DNA from: Atribacterota bacterium
Lineage (GTDB): Bacteria > Atribacterota > Phoenicimicrobiia > Phoenicimicrobiales > Stramentimicrobiaceae
Reading direction: 5' to 3'
Assembly (NCBI GenBank): GCA_028696495.1
Contig: JAQVGY010000007.1
Location: 1-25,898 of the forward strand
Length of the DNA: 25,898 nt
Shown piece after piece: positions 8,506-15,152 of the stretch. Made by a program: the position numbers and the translations under genes. The first letter of the stretch is position 1. Each line of letters begins with the position of its first letter. The notes under the pieces were generated by a model. It was not told the origin of the DNA and did not search any database. It saw only the letters and a program-made list of their open reading frames with translations.

Positions 8506-9264
8506 TTATAACAATTTTATTCTATTTAAAAAATTTCTGCTTTGATTTTCAATTTCAAGATGAAATGCCAAATAAGTATCAGTTATTTTCTCAAGTTCGT
8601 GGAGAATGGACTGGTCTATTTCTTTATTATGTATCTTTTCTAAATCAGCATCCAGAATCCTTTGTATTAGCTTGAGATGATAATTTGTTATTTTTATTTG
8701 GTAATAACCTTTCTTTCCCAGACATCTAATACAGCTAATCCCACCTTTTGCTATATCAAAAAAGTAATGACTGTTATTATTTAACAAATTATTGCAATAA
8801 ATACATCTTTTTAATTCTGGTTCATATCCTAAAAGAGAAATTAGTTTCCATTTAAATGATTCAACTAAAAGTGTGGGGTTTTGCTCATCTTTAAGCAATA
8901 ATAAAAATTTTTTAAAAAGAAGATAAGCTCCTCTGTTGGGATCTTCTTCAACAGATAGTTTATCAACAATTTCTGCGCATTGAATAGCCAGCCCATATCG
9001 AAAAATATCTTTTGTCTGTGGGAAAAAAGAGCTGATAATTTCTGATTGGCTGATGGTATTAATATTTTTCCCCTTGTAGAGCAGTACCTTAATAATAGTC
9101 AGATTTTCCATACTGCTACCGAACTGGCTCCTGGTTTTTCTTACTCCTCTGGCAATTCCTTTAATTTTTCCATAATCATAACTAAAAATTGTTACAATCT
9201 TGTCAGCTTCATTTAGCCTCATGCTCTTTAAGACAATTCCTTCTGTTCTAAATAGTCGGTTCAT
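8506..9264 (-). CDS. recO: DNA repair protein RecO
   Basis: Recombination mediator of 252 residues that helps RecR load RecA on SSB-coated single-stranded DNA in gap repair. The N-terminal OB-fold region reads EGIVLKSMRLNEADKIVTIFS and continues KIKGIARGVRKTRSQFGSSM, the classic RecO opening. A zinc site follows in the C-terminal helical domain: Cys154, Cys157 (CIYC) and Cys178, Cys181 (CIRC). The ATG is preceded by GGAG about 9 bases upstream. It lies 163 bp after cdd. In many Firmicutes era sits between cdd and recO, but that gap holds no era here. Confidence 0.93.
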   Translation of the reverse strand: MNRLFRTEGIVLKSMRLNEADKIVTIFSYDYGKIKGIARGVRKTRSQFGSSMENLTIIKVLLYKGKNINTISQSEIISSFFPQTKDIFRYGLAIQCAEIVDKLSVEEDPNRGAYLLFKKFLLLLKDEQNPTLLVESFKWKLISLLGYEPELKRCIYCNNLLNNNSHYFFDIAKGGISCIRCLGKKGYYQIKITNYHLKLIQRILDADLEKIHNKEIDQSILHELEKITDTYLAFHLEIENQSRNFLNRIKLL

Positions 9265-9427
9265 TATTTAAACTCCAGCATTTCCTCAAATTTAAAAAAT
9301 AATCCATTAATTTGGTTGGATAAGAGATTAAATCATAGAGAGTATTATAGTTATTTAACTACAGAAAAAATACCAATATGAATATTTTTCATCTTAAGAT
9401 AAATAATGGGGAGACTTTATCCAATAA

Positions 9428-9832
9428 TTAACGGTGTTCTATTGCTCTGCCTTTAAAGAAGCCGGGGAGTAACTCTTTTGCTTTCGCTATCTTAATTTTG
9501 TTTTGATGGTTGACCATTATTACTTCCATTTCTGGTGAAAACTCCACCATCACCTGGCGGCAAGCTCCACAGGGCGAGCATGGTTTCTCAGTATCACATA
9601 TTATGGCAATTGCCTTAATCCTTTTACACCCACTGGATATTGCCTTGAAGATGGCTACCCGTTCAGCGCAAATAGACAGACCAAGGGAAACATTTTCAAT
9701 ATTACAACCGGTAAATATGGTATCATTTTCAGTTAAAACCGCTGACCCTACTTGAAACTTTGAGTAAGGAGCATAGGCTTTTAATCTCGCTTCTTTTGCT
9801 TTATTAATTAATTCTTGAAAAATGTCTTCCAT
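9428..9832 (-). CDS. cdd: Cytidine deaminase
   Basis: Small cytoplasmic zinc enzyme (134 residues) that deaminates cytidine and deoxycytidine to uridine and deoxyuridine. The substrate and metal motifs are complete: KFQVGSAVL, GCNIEN (42-47), CAE with zinc ligand Cys55 and proton-shuttling Glu57, and PCSPCGACRQ with ligands Cys88 and Cys91. I start it at the ATG at 9832, which has AAAAGG about 9 bases upstream and gives the usual N-terminus; a frame extension to 9874 overlaps the upstream gene by 20 bp and looks spurious. It follows the DUF3048 gene by 22 bp and is probably co-transcribed. Together with the phosphorylase at the left edge it points to pyrimidine salvage. Confidence 0.95.
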   Translation of the reverse strand: MEDIFQELINKAKEARLKAYAPYSKFQVGSAVLTENDTIFTGCNIENVSLGLSICAERVAIFKAISSGCKRIKAIAIICDTEKPCSPCGACRQVMVEFSPEMEVIMVNHQNKIKIAKAKELLPGFFKGRAIEHR

Positions 9833-9854
9833 TTTGTTGTACCTTTTATAATTT

Positions 9855-10793
9855 TCATTTAAACCAAACCTCATTATCTACAGATAATATATGCACCCAT
9901 ACCAATCCCTTTTCAAGTACTATTGGCAAACAATTACTATCATAAAAAATAGTCTGAACTTCTTTGTTATCTTTAACCCATTTTATGGGTTTATAGTCTC
10001 CTGATTGAAAAAATTTACCAATTCCTTCTCCAATCATGTTGACCTGTACTCTTCCTGATTCATCTCCTTCTATCTTTCCTATAGGTACATATTGAATGAT
10101 GATATTGGATGCTGTAATTGGTTTTTGACTTTCTAAGGCGAGTTGTGGTATACCATTTATGTGGCGATGATATACATTTTCATATGGGTCATAATGGTAG
10201 CTTACTATATAGTCTGCACTATATTTAATAGTAATCTTTGTGATTTCATTCTTATGATGTGGCGAAGATGAATTTAGATTAAGCAGATTATGGTTAATAA
10301 AATTACTTTTATCAGTAAAATATTCTGTTTTTATTCCTCTTTTTAATCTATTAATATCTGTAAATAGATTAATCCATCCACCAATATTTTCATCTCTCCA
10401 GAAAAGATTGTGATATATCAGCTCATCTAAATCTAAAATATTTTCATTTTTTAAATTTTGCCCACCACAATGAGCAAAAAAAGCTGACCATTCAATAGAT
10501 ATTCTAGAAAAATAATAACGGCTGCTTCTTACCGGACCAATGGTAATATTATCATCACCAAAATAGAGAGCCATCAGCCTGGTAAAAGGATATTCCACAT
10601 CAATTTCATAAATTATATCAGCTTCTTCTATCCCTTTTTGAACTTTTATTTCCTTAGGGGAGTTACCTATCATTACTGCAAATGGTCTATTCTTTTCAAG
10701 AACCTCTGCATAAGTATTTTCAGCAAAAAGGGGAATTAATAAAATTATGAAGATTAGAAAAAAATAGTTTTTTTTATTTCTTGACTCTCCCAT
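9855..10793 (-). CDS. Secreted DUF3048 (YerB-type) domain protein
   Basis: Protein of 312 residues. An N-terminal hydrophobic segment (about 9-25) ends in ENTYAEV, which looks like a signal peptide with Ala-type cleavage; there is no lipobox Cys although many YerB relatives are lipoproteins. The body matches DUF3048: NRPFAVMIGNSPKEIKVQKG, EEADIIYEIDVEYPFTRLMALY, TIGPVRSSRYYF and AHCGG. The molecular function of the family is not established to my knowledge. It starts 39 bp after the TRAP permease and is followed by cdd. No clear ribosome site precedes the ATG; GGGAGAG occurs just after it but no good start follows, so the exact start is uncertain. Confidence 0.8.
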   Translation of the reverse strand: MGESRNKKNYFFLIFIILLIPLFAENTYAEVLEKNRPFAVMIGNSPKEIKVQKGIEEADIIYEIDVEYPFTRLMALYFGDDNITIGPVRSSRYYFSRISIEWSAFFAHCGGQNLKNENILDLDELIYHNLFWRDENIGGWINLFTDINRLKRGIKTEYFTDKSNFINHNLLNLNSSSPHHKNEITKITIKYSADYIVSYHYDPYENVYHRHINGIPQLALESQKPITASNIIIQYVPIGKIEGDESGRVQVNMIGEGIGKFFQSGDYKPIKWVKDNKEVQTIFYDSNCLPIVLEKGLVWVHILSVDNEVWFK

Positions 10794-10832
10794 TTTGATA
10801 GTCTATTGAGTTTATAATCAAAATATTTTCCC

Positions 10833-12818
10833 TTATCCTTGTTCCAATTTTTTTAGTTTTCTATACTGTAAAAAAAGAATAAACAGGACACCGGCAACAC
10901 CTAATATGTCAGTCAATAGATCTGGTGAAATGAGCAATATGGCTATAGCAAATAATATAATTCTCTCATAAAACTCAGTTTTAACTAATAAAAAACCACT
11001 GGTGGCAGCCCCTAATGCCAAAACCCCGGTTAAAGAGGTAACAGTCAACTGTATGGTAAGTAAAGGTGAGCCCCCCAATCCCATTAATGCCGGGTTAATG
11101 GCGAAAACAAACGGGATTATAAAACCGGCAACCGCTAATTTTACGGCATTAAAGCCGGTTCTCATAGTATTACCTCCCGCTATACCTGCACCAGCATAAG
11201 CAGCTACCGCTACGGGGGGTGTCAAGTCGGCAATAACCCCAAAATAGAGGATGAACATATGTGCTGCCAAAGGAAGAACACCCAATTGGATTAAGGCAGG
11301 TGCCGCCATAATGGCTAAAATTATATATTTAGCGGTAGTAGGTAACCCCATACCCAGTATGATAGAGGCAATCATAGTAAAGAACAGTGTTGGCAAAACC
11401 TTACCTCCACCCAATGCTACTATGCCACTGGCAATTTTCAAGCCAAAACCGGTTAAGGTTGTTACACCAACAACCATACCGGCACAGGCACATGCTGAAG
11501 CAACTCCTAAAGCACCTTTAGCTCCATCCTCAAAGGCACCCAAAAAATTCTTTAAATCTAATCTGGTCTCTTTTTTTACCATACTTGCTGCCAGGCTCAT
11601 AACAATTGCCCAGAAGGCAGCAAAAAGGGCTGTATAGCCTCTGACTAATAAATATACCAACCCTAAGAGGGGCAATATAAGATGTCCTTTTTCTTTTAAT
11701 ACCTGCTTTGTTTTAGGAAGTCTCTCTCTTGGTAAACCCTTTAAGCCATATTTGCAAGCCTCAAGATGAACCATAATCATAACCGCAACATAATAGATGA
11801 TGGCAGGAATAACAGCCGCAGCAGCAATCTTTATATAGGGAATCTCTAAAAATTCAGACATGACAAATGCTGCCGCACCCATTACAGGAGGCATTATTTG
11901 TCCCCCTGTAGAGGCGGCTGCCTCCACAGCTCCAGCGAAATCTTTTTTATACCCTATGCTCTTCATAAGGGGTATTGTAAAACTGCCTGTGGTAACAACA
12001 TTAGCAACCGAACTACCACTAACAGAACCCATAAATCCACTGGCTATAACGGCAACTTTTGCAGGGCCTCCAGTTGTATGACCGGCTAATGCCATTGATA
12101 AATCGATAAAGAATTTACCCATCCCGGTTTTATTTAAGACTGCTCCAAAAAGGATAAAGAGAAAAACAAAGGAAGAAGAAACACCTAAAGGGATACCATA
12201 AATGCCCTCTGTCTGCATATAGAGATGTTCAATGATTCTTTCCAGGGAATATCCCCTATGGGCAAAATATCCAGGCATATAGGGTCCAAAATAGGCATAT
12301 AATAAGAATACAATTACCACTATCGGTAACTCGGGACCAATTGCTCTTCTGGTGGCTTCCAGAACTAATAATATAGTGATTCCACCCATAATAAGATCAA
12401 TTGTGCTTGGTAACCCGGCTCTAAATACCAGTTCCTTATAATAAATTATCAGATATAAGCTGGTTGCTGCTCCTACAATGGCTAAAATTATATCAAAGAA
12501 AGGGATTTTATCTTTTTCACTATCAATTCCTTTTTTTGTTGATGGGTATAGTAAAAAGATTAAAGCTAAAGCAAAGGCTAAGTGCAATGCTCTCTGTTTT
12601 AATGCCAGCCACAGCCCGAACCCACCGGTATAGAATTGAAATGCAGACATACTAATAGCTATTATGGAAATAATGAGGCCAATAAAACCAACAGGCTTTC
12701 TTACATTTGATTCGGAATCATATTGTTCTAATAATTTTTGTACATCAATTTTTTCCATCTCATCAGTTAATGAGGCTCTTTTTTCAGATTTGCTTTCATT
12801 AGTTAAATCATTTTTCAT
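10833..12818 (-). CDS. TRAP transporter fused permease (DctQM-like, TAXI system)
   Basis: Membrane protein of 661 residues combining the small (4-TM DctQ-like, roughly 40-190) and large (about 12-TM DctM-like, the rest) TRAP permease subunits in one chain, as is usual for TAXI systems. Recognisable segments include EATRRAIGPELPIVVI, SSSFVFLFILFGAVLNKTG, GGPAKVAVIASGFMGSVSGS, ASTGGQIMPPVMGAAAFV, GMGLPTTAKYIILA and DLTPPVAVAAYAGAGIAGGN. It imports a solute delivered by the TAXI receptor encoded two genes upstream, normally driven by a cation gradient. A polar N-terminus of about 40 residues precedes the first helix. GAGGAG precedes the ATG, 15 bp past the DUF1850 stop. The substrate cannot be assigned from sequence alone. 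Confidence 0.95.
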   Translation of the reverse strand: MKNDLTNESKSEKRASLTDEMEKIDVQKLLEQYDSESNVRKPVGFIGLIISIIAISMSAFQFYTGGFGLWLALKQRALHLAFALALIFLLYPSTKKGIDSEKDKIPFFDIILAIVGAATSLYLIIYYKELVFRAGLPSTIDLIMGGITILLVLEATRRAIGPELPIVVIVFLLYAYFGPYMPGYFAHRGYSLERIIEHLYMQTEGIYGIPLGVSSSFVFLFILFGAVLNKTGMGKFFIDLSMALAGHTTGGPAKVAVIASGFMGSVSGSSVANVVTTGSFTIPLMKSIGYKKDFAGAVEAAASTGGQIMPPVMGAAAFVMSEFLEIPYIKIAAAAVIPAIIYYVAVMIMVHLEACKYGLKGLPRERLPKTKQVLKEKGHLILPLLGLVYLLVRGYTALFAAFWAIVMSLAASMVKKETRLDLKNFLGAFEDGAKGALGVASACACAGMVVGVTTLTGFGLKIASGIVALGGGKVLPTLFFTMIASIILGMGLPTTAKYIILAIMAAPALIQLGVLPLAAHMFILYFGVIADLTPPVAVAAYAGAGIAGGNTMRTGFNAVKLAVAGFIIPFVFAINPALMGLGGSPLLTIQLTVTSLTGVLALGAATSGFLLVKTEFYERIILFAIAILLISPDLLTDILGVAGVLFILFLQYRKLKKLEQG

Positions 12819-12833
12819 TTTTTTCTCCTCTGT

Positions 12834-13346
12834 TTAAATATTTTCAAGAAAATAATCTATAACATTTAAACGCTTGACATCAATTTTTAATAATGCATCA
12901 CCAATTACTTCTGACAAATTTATCTCTTGATTTTCAAATATAAAAACATTTCCTCTATCTTCATAAATTCTATAATATAATGGTAATCCAATCTCCCTGT
13001 GCATATTTTTTATTTTAAACCTGTTATCTTCTCTAACAAAGATTTCTTCTCCAAAGGCAGCATAAGGTAATCCGGCTCCATGATCATAAAAATGGGTTTC
13101 AGTAAGTATTATTTTGCCAGCATTATCTATCTCAAAAAATTCCCAAACAGGGGTTTGGGCGACAGAATGTATGTATATAAAAGCAAATTCTTGTTCAGGC
13201 AATATCTTTTTTTGAAAAACTATCTTCCCCTCAGGAAATGTTTCAATAATTAAAGTATAGAAATAATTATTAGACAAAAATATAAAGAATATTATCAATA
13301 ATAATAGCATAAAACAGAGTAAATAAAAATATAATTTGTTCTTCAT
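12834..13346 (-). CDS. DUF1850 protein of the TAXI-TRAP cluster
   Basis: Small protein of 170 residues with one N-terminal membrane segment (about 6-28) and an extracytoplasmic domain. It carries the DUF1850 pattern FIYIHSVAQTPVWEFFEI, then THFYDHGAGLPYA and later MHREIGLPLYYRI. DUF1850 genes are commonly found between TAXI receptor and fused permease genes, exactly as here; their role is unknown, possibly an accessory to the transporter. The frame extends to a TTG at 13403, but that start lies at the foot of a terminator-like hairpin and gives an unusual N-terminus, so I prefer ATG 13346. Neither start has a clear ribosome site. Confidence 0.82.
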   Translation of the reverse strand: MKNKLYFYLLCFMLLLLIIFFIFLSNNYFYTLIIETFPEGKIVFQKKILPEQEFAFIYIHSVAQTPVWEFFEIDNAGKIILTETHFYDHGAGLPYAAFGEEIFVREDNRFKIKNMHREIGLPLYYRIYEDRGNVFIFENQEINLSEVIGDALLKIDVKRLNVIDYFLENI

Positions 13347-13394
13347 AAAAGATATATTGTATATAAAATATTGCACTTTTAAAATTAAAATATT

Positions 13395-13447
13395 GTCAAA
13401 CAAAGAAGTCCGGATACCATTATTTTGTTGTAATAATATCCGGACTT
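13395..13447 (-). terminator. Terminator-like hairpin between TAXI receptor and DUF1850
   Basis: Perfect 11-bp inverted repeat: AAGTCCGGATA (13406-13416) and TATCCGGACTT (13437-13447), with a further inner TTATT/AATAA pairing. On the minus strand it is followed by a T-rich CTTTGTTTG. It sits 23 bp past the receptor stop, so it could let most transcripts end after the receptor gene and only some read into the permease genes. The T-run is interrupted, so termination would be partial. Confidence 0.6.
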
Positions 13448-13470
13448 AACTAATTTTAACTATTTATATA

Positions 13471-14427
13471 TTATTTTATAAGCCCAATTTCTTTGTAGTA
13501 AAGCTCGGCACCAGGGTGAAGAGGAATAGCCATTCCGGAAAGAGCAGTATCCAGAGTGATATTTTTACCTTGTGCATGCACTATCGCTAAAATATCTACA
13601 TTTTCCCAAAGGGCTTTGGTCATCTTATAGACTAATGTTGGGTCTAACTGTGAGTCGCCAATCCAAAGTGCCGGGGTAGCGAGTGATAAGACAGGCTCAT
13701 CCAGGCCTTTATACATACCGGCTGGAATTTCAGTAAGTCCATAATAGGGTATTTCTTCAATTAATTTTTCAGATACTTCCCTATCTACAGGGACTATTAC
13801 GAGATCGCGAATGGTTGCAATATTTATAATACTGGAAGTGGGATAACCGGCTGTTACAAAACCGGCATCAATCTGACCATCGATTAACCGGTCAGCTACC
13901 TCATTAAAATCAAGATAGTCAACACTCATGTCATCATAGGTAAGACCATGGGCATTTAAAATAATTCTGGCATCAGCCTCAGTTCCACTATTCGGTGCAC
14001 CAACCCCTACCCTTTTCCCTTTTAAATCATAAATAGTCTTTACCCCAGAGGCTTTAGTGGCAACAATGTGAATTGTTTCAGGATATAAAGAGGCAATTCC
14101 TCTTAGATTAGTAATTGGTTGTTGGCCAGCCTGAAGACCGGTCGCGGTATAGGACCAATAAGTTGTGTTAGCCTGGGAGAAAGCAGTCTCAATCTGATGA
14201 CGAGCAATCAAATTACAATTAGCAATAGATGCACCTGTAGTCTGAGCTGTTACAATCAATCCCTCAACTTGATTTGAAAGCAATTGTGCCAGGGCTCCAC
14301 CTAAGGGATAATAAGTCCCGCCAGTGCCTCCAGTGGCAATAGCTAAGAATTTTTGTTGCGCTACACCACCAATGCTAAATGTTAAAACCAAAATACTAAT
14401 GACCAAAAAAGTGATAAATTTTTTCAT
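13471..14427 (-). CDS. TAXI-family TRAP transporter solute receptor
   Basis: Secreted substrate-binding protein of 318 residues. A signal peptide with basic start and hydrophobic core (about 1-23) ends near GGVAQQ. The mature part begins FLAIATGGTGGTYYPLGGALAQLL, the hallmark of the TAXI family, followed by TTGASIANCNLI, DLKGKRVGVGAPNSGTEADA and a C-terminal VPLHPGAE-like IPLHPGAELYYKE. It should capture a small organic solute outside the membrane and hand it to the fused permease encoded two genes downstream. GGAGGT lies 11 bases before the ATG. A promoter (14549-14577) fits, so this gene probably starts its own transcription unit rather than belonging to the ybeY operon. The substrate is unknown. 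Confidence 0.95.
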   Translation of the reverse strand: MKKFITFLVISILVLTFSIGGVAQQKFLAIATGGTGGTYYPLGGALAQLLSNQVEGLIVTAQTTGASIANCNLIARHQIETAFSQANTTYWSYTATGLQAGQQPITNLRGIASLYPETIHIVATKASGVKTIYDLKGKRVGVGAPNSGTEADARIILNAHGLTYDDMSVDYLDFNEVADRLIDGQIDAGFVTAGYPTSSIINIATIRDLVIVPVDREVSEKLIEEIPYYGLTEIPAGMYKGLDEPVLSLATPALWIGDSQLDPTLVYKMTKALWENVDILAIVHAQGKNITLDTALSGMAIPLHPGAELYYKEIGLIK

Positions 14428-14548
14428 AATTTTAAATAACCTCCATAAAATTAATTGATTTAATAAACAGATATAGAATTTACCTTATATTTTTAGTTAT
14501 CCCTCCTCTACTATTTTGATTTTTAAGCAAACCTTTTTATATATAGAT

Positions 14549-14577
14549 AGTTTACCTTATTTTAAAGTAAAATTCAA
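14549..14577 (-). promoter_or_regulatory. Probable promoter of the TAXI-TRAP operon
   Basis: On the minus strand TTGAAT (complement of 14572-14577), 17 bases, then TAAACT (complement of 14549-14554). The start would lie about 110-120 bases before the receptor ATG. The -10 lies within one of two copies of TTTACCTTAT (14551-14560; the other at 14479-14488), which may be operator-like. The leader also holds an unused GAGGAGGG (complement of 14501-14508) with no start codon nearby. Confidence 0.5.
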
Positions 14578-14693
14578 CTTTTCATATTCATTTATTATTG
14601 TTAAAGATGGGTAATAATATTTGTAAGAAAATGAGCAGGATTTGTGGATATTAATAAGCTTTATAAAATCATAATTAAACATGTTAGTTCTTT

Positions 14694-15152
14694 TCAATTT
14701 TTGTTAATTAAAACGGTATCGATAATCTCTTTTTCCAAAGATTTCATTTTATCGTTCTTCTTTTCATAATCATGGTCAAAACCAAGAAGATGTAAGAAGC
14801 CATGGACGGAAAGAAGTATCAACTCATATAATAAAGAGTGTCCCAGCTCTACAGCCTGTCTTTGAGCTGTCTCAACAGAGATTACAATATCTCCTAATAA
14901 AAATTCTTCTTTATCACATAAAACGGGTGTACTATTGACCTTTTCAATCTGACTGAAGGCCAAAACATCAGTAGGCGTATCAATGTTCCGGTATTTTTTA
15001 TTGAGACTCTGTATTTCCTCATCATCAGTAAGTAATAGGCTTACCTCACTTGCTTCTTTTTGATTCGTTAATTCCATTGCTGCCAATAACGTTTTTTTCA
15101 TCTTGGACAGATCTATCATCTGTTTCTGATTGTTTTTTATTAGCACTTTCAT
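14694..15152 (-). CDS. ybeY: Endoribonuclease / rRNA maturation factor YbeY
   Basis: Metalloprotein of 152 residues needed in many bacteria for 16S rRNA 3' maturation and ribosome quality control. The zinc-binding signature HGFLHLLGFDH is complete (His117, His121, His127), preceded by the conserved NKKYRNIDTPTDVLAFS and LGDIVISVETA blocks. The ATG at 15152 gives the usual opening MKVLIKNNQ and has AAAGGA about 11 bases upstream; a GTG three codons earlier is too close to that site. The whole N-terminal third (about 35 codons) overlaps the 3' end of pgpH in another frame, an unusually long same-strand overlap. The phoH-pgpH-ybeY order is common in Firmicutes and relatives. Confidence 0.95.
   Translation of the reverse strand: MKVLIKNNQKQMIDLSKMKKTLLAAMELTNQKEASEVSLLLTDDEEIQSLNKKYRNIDTPTDVLAFSQIEKVNSTPVLCDKEEFLLGDIVISVETAQRQAVELGHSLLYELILLSVHGFLHLLGFDHDYEKKNDKMKSLEKEIIDTVLINKN

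Noticed and set aside
9265..9427. Remnant of era between cdd and recO
   Set aside because: The 163 bp hold no GTPase motif or open frame on either strand; only AT-rich sequence with a possible TATAAT box.
10833..12818. Several open frames on the plus strand across the TRAP permease, PPDK, HppA and others
   Set aside because: They are antisense shadows of strongly matched family genes, with Pro/Ala/Ile-rich composition, no ribosome sites and no recognisable domains.
13347..13403. TTG-initiated N-terminal extension of the DUF1850 protein
   Set aside because: It starts at the foot of the terminator-like hairpin, lacks a ribosome site, and the internal ATG gives the normal membrane-segment N-terminus.
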